Below are positions 25,485 to 33,804 of a stretch of 64,000 nucleotides of DNA, piece after piece. The DNA lies in assembly GCA_002363865.1 (NCBI GenBank), contig DEWY01000004.1:235762-299761 (forward strand). Direction: 5' to 3'. Every line of letters starts with the position of its first letter. The stretch's first letter is position 1. Made by a program: the position numbers and the translations under genes. The notes under the pieces were generated by a model. The model saw only the letters and a program-made list of their open reading frames with translations. It was not told where the DNA came from and made no database searches. This stretch comes from Caulobacteraceae bacterium UBA3198 (GTDB taxonomy: Bacteria > Pseudomonadota > Alphaproteobacteria > Caulobacterales > Caulobacteraceae).

Positions 25485-26537
25485 CTACAGGCCCATCCGG
25501 CGGGCGCGGGCGGCGATGGTGAGGGCCAGGCGTTCGGCGATCAGGCGGTCGGGGCTGCCGGTGGTCTTGCAGGCCCGGTCGGCCGCCAGGACCTCGGGCT
25601 GGACGGCGTCCAGGGTGTCCAGGCTCCAGGCCCGGGCCTGGCGCAGGAATTCCCGCTCATTCTTCCAGAACACCCCCGAAGCCTTGGCCGCTTCGGGCAG
25701 GCCGGCGCCATTCCTGACCAGGGTCAGGGTGCGGCGCAGCTTGGCCAGATGCTGGCTGATGGCCCGGACGGCGGCAGGGCCCGCCTCACCCTCGGCGGCA
25801 GCCCGGCGCAGGCCGCTCTGGGCCTCGGCGATGCGGCCGCCAAAGGCGTCTGAGGCCGCGTCGGCCAGGGAGGCCTCGGGCTCGACCCCCAGAAAGTCCT
25901 CCAGGTCCTTGGGTCCGGCGGTGACGCCGCTGCGGGGGCCGAGATACAGGATCAGCCGCTCGATCTCCTGGCGGGCCACGCCCCGGTCCTTGGGCAGGCG
26001 GGCGACGAACAGGGCCAGCGCGTCGGCGTTCAGCCCCACCCCTTCGGCGTTCAGGGCCTCGCGCACCAGGCGGGCCATGTCGCCGGGTTCGTCCTCGTAG
26101 CAGGGGATGACGGCGATGCCGGCGGCCTTCTCGGCGATCTTCCGCAGGGTCGAATCCCGCCCCAGATTGCCGGCCTCGATGAGGAAGAAGGCCTCCGGGT
26201 TGAAGGCGCCCCCGTCGTGCCCCTTCACGGCCTCGGCGGCCATCTTGTCGAGGCTGGCCTTCTCGGTGGAGAGCTTGAGCCGCACCAGGCGCCGCCCCCC
26301 CATGAGGGACTGGGAGGCCAGCTCATTGTCCAGCCGTCCGGCGTCGCCATCGATGTCGCCATCGGTCAGCAGGGCCACGTCGAAAGGATCGTCGGGGTTG
26401 GCCACGGCCTTGGCCGCCAGCAGGTTGGCCCGCTCCCGCACGACGCCCATGTCCCGGCCATAGATCACCGCCCCGCGGATGGCGGGATCGGGACGCGCGA
26501 GAAAGCGCTCGATGTCGGGCCGGCGGCTGAGGATCAT
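25485..26537 (-). CDS. holA: DNA polymerase III delta subunit
   Basis: Clamp-loader subunit that opens the beta clamp. The 350-residue protein starts MILSRRPDIERFLARPDP, then has AVIYGRDMGVVRERANLLA and the central LVRLKLSTEKASLDKMAAEA as in the alphaproteobacterial HolA family. The ATG at 26537 lies 13 nt after the lptE stop; the frame continues left but overlaps lptE. Third gene of a leuS-lptE-holA transcript, the order widespread in proteobacteria. Confidence 0.93.
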   Translation of the reverse strand: MILSRRPDIERFLARPDPAIRGAVIYGRDMGVVRERANLLAAKAVANPDDPFDVALLTDGDIDGDAGRLDNELASQSLMGGRRLVRLKLSTEKASLDKMAAEAVKGHDGGAFNPEAFFLIEAGNLGRDSTLRKIAEKAAGIAVIPCYEDEPGDMARLVREALNAEGVGLNADALALFVARLPKDRGVARQEIERLILYLGPRSGVTAGPKDLEDFLGVEPEASLADAASDAFGGRIAEAQSGLRRAAAEGEAGPAAVRAISQHLAKLRRTLTLVRNGAGLPEAAKASGVFWKNEREFLRQARAWSLDTLDAVQPEVLAADRACKTTGSPDRLIAERLALTIAARARRMGL

Positions 26538-26550
26538 GCCGGCCGGCGCC

Positions 26551-27048
26551 TCAATTTGCGCCCTGCTCGGCGAACCAGGCGGCGAGCTCCAGCTGGATGC
26601 GGCGGGCGGCCTCATGGGCGGCGCGCTCCTGGGCGTCCTGCTGGGCGGCCACGGACGCATAGGGCTGGTCGGCGGAGTCGTAGGTCAGCTCCACCCGCAC
26701 CCGGCCGACCTTGGCCGGGGCGTCGGTGGCGATGTCGCGCAGGGTGTAGGCTGCGGTCAGGACGTATTCGTAGCGGGTCGCCACATTGTCCACCCGCAGG
26801 CCACGGGGGAAGCGCTGCTCTGACAGGTCGAGGTCGAGGCGCCAGACGGGCGCGCCCGCGCCGACCGCCAGGGCGTCGTCCAGGGACTCGCCCAGCAGGT
26901 AGCCGGCGCGTCCCCGGGGGGCGGCCACCTGGATGCTGGACAGGCCCGGCGTCACGCCCTGCTGGGCGTAGAGGGGGCGGAAACCGCACCCGGCAAGGGC
27001 CAGGGCGGCGCAGGCCAGGACCAGGACTGTGGCGAGGCGGGCGGACAT
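26551..27048 (-). CDS. lptE: LPS assembly lipoprotein LptE
   Basis: Outer-membrane lipoprotein that plugs LptD during LPS delivery. The signal peptide ends at the lipobox LALAGC, followed by GFRPLYAQQ, the classic LptE/RlpB beginning. 165 residues. The ATG at 27048 has AGGTGA at good spacing; a GTG three codons upstream (27057) is possible. Located between leuS and holA, which is the standard context. Confidence 0.9.
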   Translation of the reverse strand: MSARLATVLVLACAALALAGCGFRPLYAQQGVTPGLSSIQVAAPRGRAGYLLGESLDDALAVGAGAPVWRLDLDLSEQRFPRGLRVDNVATRYEYVLTAAYTLRDIATDAPAKVGRVRVELTYDSADQPYASVAAQQDAQERAAHEAARRIQLELAAWFAEQGAN

Positions 27049-27057
27049 GGTCTTCAC

Positions 27058-29637
27058 CTAGCTGGCCACGATGTTGACGATACGGTCCTTGACCACGATC
27101 ACCTTGCGGATGGTCAGGCCTTCCAGGCGCCGGGCGATCTCAGGGTCTTCAAGCACCATCTTCTCCACATCGGCGGGCTCGGCGCCGGCCGGGGCGCTGA
27201 TCTCGCCGCGGCGCTTGCCGTTCACCTGGACCGGCAGGACCTTGACGGCGTCCTCGGCCAGGGCCGGATCATAGTCCGGCCAGGGCGCGACAGCCACCAG
27301 CCCCTCGCCGCCGATCGAAGCCCAGCATTCCTCGGCCAGGTGGGGGGTGAAGGGGGCCACCAGCCGGGCGAACACCGACAGGGCCTCATGTCGGGCGGCC
27401 AGCACCGCGGGGCTGGCGCCTTGAGCGGGATGGGCCTTGATAACATTAAGGAATTCGTACAGCCGGGCGATGCCGGAATTGAACCGGAAGTCGTCCACCG
27501 CCTCGGTCATGGCCTTGATCAGCCGGTGGCTGGCCCGGGTCAGGGCCTTGGCCGCGTCGTCGGGCTCGGCGGCGGGCGCCTGAGCCGGCTGGCTCTCGAA
27601 CTCGGCCCAGACCCGGTTGACGAAGCGCCAGGCGCCTTCGACCCCGGAATTGGACCACTGGGTGTCCCGCTCAGGCGGGCTGTCGGACAGGACGAACAGG
27701 CGCGCGGCGTCCACCCCGTAGACCTCGAAGATCTCCTCGGGCGCCACGGTGTTCTTCTTGGACTTCGACATCTTCTCGACGTCGCCGATGACCACAGGTT
27801 CGCCGGTTTCGACCAGCACGGCCCGACGGCTGTTGCCGCTGGCCTCGATCTCCACGGCCGCCGGCTCCAGCCACTCGCCGGACTGGCGGCGATAGGTCTC
27901 GTGGGTGACCATGCCCTGGGTGAAGAGGCCGGCGAACGGCTCGCGCACCGACAGCTGGCCCTGGTCGGCCAGGGCGCGGGTGACGAAGCGGGCATAGAGC
28001 AGGTGCAGGACCGCATGCTCGATCCCTCCCACATACTGATCCACCGGCAGCCAGTAGTCGGCGGCGGCCTTGTTGATGGCCTCATCGGCGTCGGGATCGG
28101 TGAATCGGGCGAAGTACCAGGAGGAATCGACGAAGGTGTCCAGCGTGTCGGTTTCTCGCTGCGCCTCGCCGCCGCAGGTGGGACAGGCCACATGCTTCCA
28201 GGTGGGGTGGCGGTCGAGCGCGTTGCCCGGCTTGCCGAATTCCAGATCCTCGGGCAGGGCCACAGGCAGCTGGTCCTTGGGGACAGGCACCACGCCGCAC
28301 TTGGCGCAATGGATCACCGGCACCGGGCAGCCCCAGCCTCGCTGGCGGGCCACGCCCCAGTCGCGCAGCCGGTAGACGGTGGCGCCTTCGCCCAGGCCCA
28401 GCTCCTCGATGCGGGCGATGGCCGCGGCCTTGGCGGTCTCGATGTCCAGGCCGTCCAGGAAGCTGGAATTGAAGATGACCCCTGGGCCCGTATAGGCCTC
28501 GGCGCCCACCTGCACCTGGTCAGGGGCCTCGCCCGGCGGCAGGACCACCGGCTTGACCGGCAGGCCGTACTTGCGGGCGAAGTCCAGGTCGCGCTGGTCA
28601 TGGGCCGGACAGGCGAAGATGGCGCCCGTGCCGTAGTCCATCAGGATGAAGTTGGCGATCCAGACCGGCAGCTTCCAGTTGGGATCGAAGGGATGGGCCA
28701 CGGTCAGGCCGGTCTCGAGCCCGATCTTTTCGGCAGTCTCGATCTCGGCGGCGCTGGCGCCCCCCTTGCGGCATTCGGCGATGAAGGCGGCGACCTTGGG
28801 GTCGGCGGCCGCCAGCTGCTCGGCCAGGGGGTGGTCGGGGGCGATGCCGACGAAGCTGGCGCCAAACAGGGTGTCGGGGCGGGTGGTGTAGACGTTCAGG
28901 CCGTCTTCGAAGCCGGCAGGCGTGGCGCCGGCCCAGGGGAAGGCGAACTTCAGCCCCTTGGAGCGCCCGATCCAGTTCTCCTGCATCAGCCGGACCTTGT
29001 CGGGCCAGCGATCCAGGGTCTTCAGCCCTTCGATGAGCTCGTCGGCATAGTCGGTGATGCGCAGGAACCACTGGTTCAGCTTGCGCTTCTCCACCACCGC
29101 GCCGGAGCGCCAGCCGCGGCCGTCCACCACCTGCTCGTTGGCGAGCACCGTCTGGTCCACCGGGTCCCAGTTGACCACGCCTTCGCGGCGATAGACGAGA
29201 CCGGCCTTGTACAGGTCCAGGAACCAGGCCTGCTGCTTGCCGTAATACCCCACGTCGCAGGTGGCGAACTCGCGGCTCCAGTCGATGGAGAGGCCCAGCT
29301 GTTTCAGCTCGTCGCGCATGCGGGCGATGTTGTCATAGGTCCAGGCGCGGGGGTCTACGCCGCGCTCCATGGCGGCGTTCTCGGCCGGCAGGCCAAAGGC
29401 GTCCCAGCCCATGGGGTGCAGCACATTGAAGCCGCGGGCGCGCTTGAACCGCGCCACCACATCGCCCAGCGCATAGTTGCGCACATGGCCCATGTGCAGC
29501 CGCCCCGACGGATAGGGGAACATCTCCAGCACATAGTATTTGGGCTGGTCGGGCTTGATCTCCGCCTTGAACACCTCGGCGTCAGTCCAGGCCTGACGCC
29601 ACTTGGGCTCGACGTCCTTGGGGTTGTAACGCGCCAT
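27058..29637 (-). CDS. leuS: Leucyl-tRNA synthetase
   Basis: Class Ia synthetase of 859 residues. HIGH motif is HMGH at 48-51 in PYPSGRLHMGHVRNYALGD, the CP1 editing domain occupies roughly 220-420, a zinc-type Cys set appears in CAKCGVVPVP and CPTCGGEAQR, and KMSKS is at 622-626. The C-terminal anticodon and tail domains are complete. A 118-bp gap separates it from the upstream DUF3576 gene. Confidence 0.98.
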   Translation of the reverse strand: MARYNPKDVEPKWRQAWTDAEVFKAEIKPDQPKYYVLEMFPYPSGRLHMGHVRNYALGDVVARFKRARGFNVLHPMGWDAFGLPAENAAMERGVDPRAWTYDNIARMRDELKQLGLSIDWSREFATCDVGYYGKQQAWFLDLYKAGLVYRREGVVNWDPVDQTVLANEQVVDGRGWRSGAVVEKRKLNQWFLRITDYADELIEGLKTLDRWPDKVRLMQENWIGRSKGLKFAFPWAGATPAGFEDGLNVYTTRPDTLFGASFVGIAPDHPLAEQLAAADPKVAAFIAECRKGGASAAEIETAEKIGLETGLTVAHPFDPNWKLPVWIANFILMDYGTGAIFACPAHDQRDLDFARKYGLPVKPVVLPPGEAPDQVQVGAEAYTGPGVIFNSSFLDGLDIETAKAAAIARIEELGLGEGATVYRLRDWGVARQRGWGCPVPVIHCAKCGVVPVPKDQLPVALPEDLEFGKPGNALDRHPTWKHVACPTCGGEAQRETDTLDTFVDSSWYFARFTDPDADEAINKAAADYWLPVDQYVGGIEHAVLHLLYARFVTRALADQGQLSVREPFAGLFTQGMVTHETYRRQSGEWLEPAAVEIEASGNSRRAVLVETGEPVVIGDVEKMSKSKKNTVAPEEIFEVYGVDAARLFVLSDSPPERDTQWSNSGVEGAWRFVNRVWAEFESQPAQAPAAEPDDAAKALTRASHRLIKAMTEAVDDFRFNSGIARLYEFLNVIKAHPAQGASPAVLAARHEALSVFARLVAPFTPHLAEECWASIGGEGLVAVAPWPDYDPALAEDAVKVLPVQVNGKRRGEISAPAGAEPADVEKMVLEDPEIARRLEGLTIRKVIVVKDRIVNIVAS

Positions 29638-29755
29638 CTCAGGCAGCCTTCACGATCTGGTTCAGTTCTGGGAACGAAGACCGGCGGCTTTAGAGGCGCG
29701 CCGGCCATGGCAGGGGCGGCGCGTTCGGTGAGGCAGGCTGAACGCGCCCCGGGCG

Positions 29756-30232
29756 TCAGCCCGAGATGTTCGAAAGTCGAAGCTGGCGGGCCCGGGTCAG
29801 GATGGCGTTTTCCAGGTCGACTTCGGTCTGGGCCGAGGGCGGGGCGTCGGTCCACTGGCCGTCGGCGCCGCGTACCTGCTTGAACAGGGCGACGTTCAGA
29901 CCGTCGGCCCGCAGGCGGGCGTCCAGGATATAGACCGTGGCCTTGAAGCGCTCGTTGGGGGCTTCGGGGGTGGAGTACCAGTCGGTGATGACGATGCCGC
30001 CATAGGGGTCGGCCGACACCAGCGGCATGAAGGCCATGGTGTCGAGGGTGGCGCGCCACAGATAGCCATTGACGGAGATGGCGGCGGTCTGGTCGGCCTC
30101 AGGCTCGCCCCGGCCGAACAGGCCCCGACGCTCGCCGTCGCCCCGCGAGGCGCAGGCCGAAACTGAAACCAGGCAGAGGGCCAGGACGCCGACCGAAATC
30201 TTGGAGAACCGAGCTCCGCGCACAAACGGCAT
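29756..30232 (-). CDS. DUF3576 outer-membrane-type lipoprotein
   Basis: A 158-residue protein with an N-terminal signal and a lipobox-like VSACAS, then the DUF3576 core with SVNGYLWRATLDTMAFMPL and GIVITDWYSTPEAPNERFK. The family is restricted mostly to alphaproteobacteria and occurs upstream of leuS; its function is not established, though a role in envelope maintenance fits. A convincing promoter lies just upstream at 30301-30328. Confidence 0.88.
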   Translation of the reverse strand: MPFVRGARFSKISVGVLALCLVSVSACASRGDGERRGLFGRGEPEADQTAAISVNGYLWRATLDTMAFMPLVSADPYGGIVITDWYSTPEAPNERFKATVYILDARLRADGLNVALFKQVRGADGQWTDAPPSAQTEVDLENAILTRARQLRLSNISG

Positions 30233-30300
30233 GTTATCCGTCTCCAGTAGTGTTTTTCCGCGCCGTGGTCGCGCCGCGGCGCCGCCCCGCGCCGGGGCCC

Positions 30301-30328
30301 TCTATAACAACCCGTTTGCAGGCGCCAA
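30301..30328 (-). promoter_or_regulatory. Housekeeping promoter of the DUF3576 gene
   Basis: On the minus strand TTGGCG (30328-30323) and TATAGA (30306-30301) are separated by 16 bp, a near-consensus sigma-70-type pair. The predicted RNA start would be about 60 nt before the DUF3576 ATG, and a promoter here could also drive leuS-lptE-holA beyond it. Confidence 0.6.
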
Positions 30329-30501
30329 ACAGGAATCGCGTGGCCTGGGCGCCACATGAACGGGCCATATTGTCCACAGAGGCGGGAGTCCCGCCAAGGC
30401 CGGTTGACCCGCCCGGCAAGGGGCTTCTAATCGGGGGGACGGCCGCGCACGGACTATCCGGACGAGGCCTGCGGGGCGCAGGGGGCCCTTAGACGGTGAA
30501 A

Positions 30502-30873
30502 ATGTCCATTCGGACCTTGGTTTTGAGCGCGACCATCGCGACCCTGTTGGGGTCAACGGCGGCGCACGCCCAGACCGAGCGCGCCAAGGGCATGGATTTC
30601 ACCGTCCGCAGCGAGGCTCTGCCTCAGGGGGGCAAGACCCTGAAGTGGGGCCTGCAGAACGGACGTTGGGGGGTGTCGCTCAATCTCGACCAGCCCAGCG
30701 GCCGGGATGTGCAGCTCAACGACGTCGAGGCCGGCGCCTTCTACAGCGTGACCCCGAGCCTTCGGGTGGGCGGCGCGGTGGCCCTGGCCGAGAAGGAAGA
30801 GCCGGCTTTCAAGAGGACCCAGCCCACCGACGCCACCCCGCGGGTGCGCCTCGAGACCGCGCTGAAGTTCTAG
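30502..30873 (+). CDS. ntrZ: NtrZ-family periplasmic regulatory protein
   Basis: About 123 residues: signal peptide (TLVLSATIATLLGSTAAHAQ), then a small beta-rich domain with KWGLQNGRWGVSLNL, DVEAGAFYSVTPSLRVGGAV and the C-terminal PRVRLETALKF. This pattern matches my memory of NtrZ, a periplasmic protein of Caulobacteraceae that acts on the NtrY sensor kinase; ntrXY are not in the window. Start may be the ATG used here or a GTG six bases upstream. Its stop shares a CTAG with the convergent ThiE-like gene. Confidence 0.65.
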   Translation: MSIRTLVLSATIATLLGSTAAHAQTERAKGMDFTVRSEALPQGGKTLKWGLQNGRWGVSLNLDQPSGRDVQLNDVEAGAFYSVTPSLRVGGAVALAEKEEPAFKRTQPTDATPRVRLETALKF

Positions 30874-31499
30874 GCCTTACCGGGCGAAAGCCCCTCCACC
30901 GCCGCCAGACCGACCACGCCCGAGGCCAGCAGCCGCCGGGCGTTTTTTGTATGAATCCCCCCAAGCGCATAGACCGGGCCTCCCGCGGCCCGGGCCAGGG
31001 TCGCCAGCCGCAGGGGGCCTAGGGGCCGCCCGGCGCTGGGGCTGTTGCTGGGAAAGACGGCGGAGACCACGACGGCGTCGGCGCCCAGGGCCAGGGCGCG
31101 GCGGGCGGCGGGCAGGCTGTGGGCCGCTGTGGTCACCCACCAGCCGGGACACCGCCGCCGCAGACGGCCGGCCAGGTGGGCGAGGCGTTCGGGCAGATGC
31201 ACCCCGTCGGCGTCGCAGGCCTGCGCCAGGGCCACGTCGGCGCCAATCAACAGGACGAGCCCCCGGGCCCAGGCGACCTGGCGCAGGTCGCTGGCGACCG
31301 CCCCGGCGTCCGTCGCGCCAAAGGCGCGGTAGACCACCCCCGAGCCGGCCGGCAGACGCTGGGCCGCGGCCACGGGATCTGGGATGCGCTGCGGATCGGT
31401 GAACAGCAGCAGCGGGGGCGGGGGCTTTTGCAATCTGGCCCGGCGGCTTAAGGACCAAGCGGTCCGCCGCAGATCCCAGAAGTCGAAATCACCGCCCAT
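30870..31499 (-). CDS. Thiamine phosphate synthase-like protein
   Basis: A 209-residue TIM-barrel protein of the ThiE/TenI superfamily: LLLFTDPQRIPDP, GLVLLIGADVALAQACDADGVHLPE, a central WWVTTAAHSL and VYALGGIHTKNARRLLASG. It resembles the short ThiE-like proteins of Caulobacteraceae rather than full pathway ThiE, and no other thiamine gene is close, so activity is uncertain. The start at 31499 is well supported by AAGGAGG eight bases upstream, inside the divergent PLPBP coding region. Confidence 0.8.
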   Translation of the reverse strand: MGGDFDFWDLRRTAWSLSRRARLQKPPPPLLLFTDPQRIPDPVAAAQRLPAGSGVVYRAFGATDAGAVASDLRQVAWARGLVLLIGADVALAQACDADGVHLPERLAHLAGRLRRRCPGWWVTTAAHSLPAARRALALGADAVVVSAVFPSNSPSAGRPLGPLRLATLARAAGGPVYALGGIHTKNARRLLASGVVGLAAVEGLSPGKA

Positions 31500-32172
31500 G
31501 TCCGACACCTCCTTCGACTCCGCCGCCGCCCGCGCCCAGGTGCTGGACAGGATCGCCCAGGCCGCGCGGGCCAGCGGCCGCGATCCCGGCGATGTGACCC
31601 TGGTGGCGGTGTCCAAGCAACAGCCGTGGGAGCCTGTGGCCCAGGTGTTGGCCGCCGGCCAGACCATCTTCGGCGAAAACCGGGTGCAGGAGGCTCAGGC
31701 GAGGTGGGCCGACCGGCGGGAGGGTGTGGAGCTTCGCCTGATCGGGCCGCTGCAGACCAACAAGGCCAAGGAGGCCGTGGCCCTGTTCGACGTCATCGAG
31801 ACCCTGGACCGGGAGCGCCTGGCCAAGGTCCTGGCGCAGGAGATGGCCAGCCAGGGCAGGGCCGTGCGCCTCTATGTCCAGGTCAATACCGGCGAGGAGC
31901 CGCAGAAGGCCGGGATCGCGCCCGCCGAGGCCGACGCCTTCATCGCCCGGTGCCGGGAGGTCCATGGCCTGCAGATCGAGGGACTGATGTGCATTCCCCC
32001 GGCCGACGAGCCCCCTGGCCCCCATTTCGCCCTGCTCTCCAAGATCGCCGCCCGCAACGAAATCTCCGGCCTCTCCATGGGGATGAGCGGCGATTATGAG
32101 ACCGCCGTGCGCTTCGGCGCCACCAGCGTGCGGGTCGGCTCGGCCCTGTTTGGCGCGCGCCCGCCGGCCTGA
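31498..32172 (+). CDS. PLP homeostasis protein (YggS/PLPBP family)
   Basis: Pyridoxal-phosphate-binding protein without enzymatic activity that controls B6 and amino-acid balance. The PLP lysine is in VTLVAVSKQQPWEPV, followed by IFGENRVQEAQARW, LRLIGPLQTNKAKEAV and SMGMSGDYETAVRFGATSVRVG, all family hallmarks. 224 residues. Its ATG overlaps the start of the divergent ThiE-like gene within CATG and has no clear Shine-Dalgarno sequence. Confidence 0.94.
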   Translation: MSDTSFDSAAARAQVLDRIAQAARASGRDPGDVTLVAVSKQQPWEPVAQVLAAGQTIFGENRVQEAQARWADRREGVELRLIGPLQTNKAKEAVALFDVIETLDRERLAKVLAQEMASQGRAVRLYVQVNTGEEPQKAGIAPAEADAFIARCREVHGLQIEGLMCIPPADEPPGPHFALLSKIAARNEISGLSMGMSGDYETAVRFGATSVRVGSALFGARPPA

Positions 32173-32231
32173 CCCGAACGAATCACCGGCCAAGGCGTTG
32201 AGGAGACTCAAGAAACGCCGGAGACCGACCC

Positions 32232-33089
32232 ATGGCCGCCCGTCCCTCCTGGCAGGGCTATCTGCGCCTGTCCCTCGTGAGCTGTCCCGTGGCCCTCTAC
32301 ACCGCCACCAGCCGGGCGAACGATGTCAGCTTCAACATGCTGCACAAGGACACCCATAACCGCATCCGCATGATCCCCACCGATCCCGACAGCGGGCCGG
32401 TGGACCGGGCCGATATCGTCAAGGGCTATGAGATCGAGAAGGGGCGCTATGTCGTCCTCACTCAGGATGAGATCAACAACGTCAAGCTGGAGACCACCCG
32501 CAGCCTGGACATCGAACGGTTCGTCGACGAGGCCGATATCGACCGGCTCTATTGGAATGCGCCGTATTTCCTGGCGCCGGACGGCGACATGGCGGTGGAG
32601 GCCTATACGGTGATCCGTTCGGCCATGGAGGCCTCGGGCAAGGTGGCGCTGGGGCGGCTGGCCATGCATCAACGTGAGCGGGTCATGGCGCTCGAGCCCC
32701 GGGGCCTGGGCATCCTGGCCTACACCCTGCGCTCAGATGACGAGGTCCGTAGCGCCGACGAGGCCTTCGAGGACATTCCCGACGTCAAGCCGGACAAGAA
32801 GATGGTCGAGATCGCCACCAAGATCATCGAGCAGCAGGAGGGCGAGTTCGACCCGGCCATGTTCGCCGACCGCTACGAACAGGCCCTGCGGGCGCTGATC
32901 GCCGAAAAGGAGGAGGGCCACACCATCGAGGCCCCCGAGGCGCCGAAGGACATGGAGGTCAGCGACCTCATGGAGCAGCTCAAGCGCAGCCTGGGCGACA
33001 CCGGCGGTGCGAGGCGCAAGCCGGCCAGCCGCGCCGGCGCCAAGGCCAAACGCGGCGCCACAAAGTCGACACGGAAGAAGAGCGCCTGA
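32232..33089 (+). CDS. ku: Bacterial Ku protein
   Basis: DNA end-binding homodimer of the bacterial non-homologous end-joining pathway. The 285-residue protein begins WQGYLRLSLVSCPVALYTAT and has the core IVKGYEIEKGRYVVLTQDEI and VALGRLAMHQRERVMALEPRG. A basic Lys/Arg/Ala tail (about residues 260-285) is the usual DNA/LigD-contact extension. No LigD ligase is found in this window, so the partner must be elsewhere. Confidence 0.95.
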   Translation: MAARPSWQGYLRLSLVSCPVALYTATSRANDVSFNMLHKDTHNRIRMIPTDPDSGPVDRADIVKGYEIEKGRYVVLTQDEINNVKLETTRSLDIERFVDEADIDRLYWNAPYFLAPDGDMAVEAYTVIRSAMEASGKVALGRLAMHQRERVMALEPRGLGILAYTLRSDDEVRSADEAFEDIPDVKPDKKMVEIATKIIEQQEGEFDPAMFADRYEQALRALIAEKEEGHTIEAPEAPKDMEVSDLMEQLKRSLGDTGGARRKPASRAGAKAKRGATKSTRKKSA

Positions 33090-33097
33090 GAGAAGGC

Positions 33098-33664
33098 TCA
33101 GTCCTTGGCGCGTTCCACATAGGTGCCGTCCTCGGTGAGGACGACGATGCGGGTGCCCACGGTGATGTAGGGGGGGATCATGACCCGCAGGCCGGCGTCG
33201 GTCATGGCCGGCTTGTAGGAGGACGAGGCCGTCTGGCCCTTCATGGCCGGCTCGGTCTCTGTGATCTCGACGGTCACCCGCGAGGGCAGGGAGATGGCGA
33301 TGGGCACGCCCTCGTGGGTCGAGAGCTGCACGGCCATGCCGTCCTGCAGATAGACCTTGGCGTCGCCGATCACGTCTTCCGGGGCGACCAGCTGGTCGAA
33401 GTTTTCCGGGTTCATGAAGTGATAGCCCTCACCGTCCTGGTACAGGAAGGTGTGCTCCCGCTCCTCGACGAAGGCCCGCTCCACCTGCTCGGTGGTGCGA
33501 TAGCGTTCGGACACCTTCACCCCATCGGAGATGCGGCGCATGTTCAGCTGGGTCACGGGCGTGCCCTTGCCGGGGTGGATGTTCTCGACGGTCAGGACCA
33601 CGTAGAGCTTGCCGTCGACATCGACGACATTACCCTTGCGGAGCGAGCTGGCGGCGACCTTCAC
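33098..33664 (-). CDS. efp: Elongation factor P
   Basis: Rescues ribosomes stalled at polyproline. Three beta-barrel domains over 188 residues. The modified residue should be Lys33 in NIHPGKGTPVTQ, matching the lysine beta-lysylated in the EpmA/EpmB type. Start is GTG (GTGAAGGTCGCC) at 33664. Encoded convergently with ku and divergently from epmA-epmB, giving a complete substrate-and-modifier module apart from EpmC. Confidence 0.97.
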   Translation of the reverse strand: MKVAASSLRKGNVVDVDGKLYVVLTVENIHPGKGTPVTQLNMRRISDGVKVSERYRTTEQVERAFVEEREHTFLYQDGEGYHFMNPENFDQLVAPEDVIGDAKVYLQDGMAVQLSTHEGVPIAISLPSRVTVEITETEPAMKGQTASSSYKPAMTDAGLRVMIPPYITVGTRIVVLTEDGTYVERAKD

Positions 33665-33719
33665 GTGATGTCTTCCTCGAACCTGGGGCGGGCCGGCGCG
33701 GGCCCGCAGATCTCAAAAA

Positions 33720-33746
33720 CCTATAGAGGTCCCGCGCACCTATAGG
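33720..33746. promoter_or_regulatory. Paired CCTATAG motifs between efp and epmA
   Basis: ACCTATAG occurs twice 18 bp apart in the divergent efp-epmA gap, and the right copy extends to the palindrome CCTATAGG. The TATAG cores resemble -10 elements that would work in either direction. A shared bidirectional promoter or a regulator site is plausible but no clean -35 could be assigned. Confidence 0.4.
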
Positions 33747-33804
33747 ATCGCAGGCGTTTTCGCCAGCTTTGGCGCGGATTTTCCATTCCTGGCGAGACAG
33801 CCTC

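Noticed and set aside
27340..29883. 847-codon plus-strand open frame
   Set aside because: Antisense to leuS, low complexity Gly/Leu/His, no domain; the leuS frame has all catalytic motifs.
33658..33671. parS-like CCTTCACGTGATGT at the efp start
   Set aside because: Matches only 9 of 14 parS bases; probably chance from the efp start codons.
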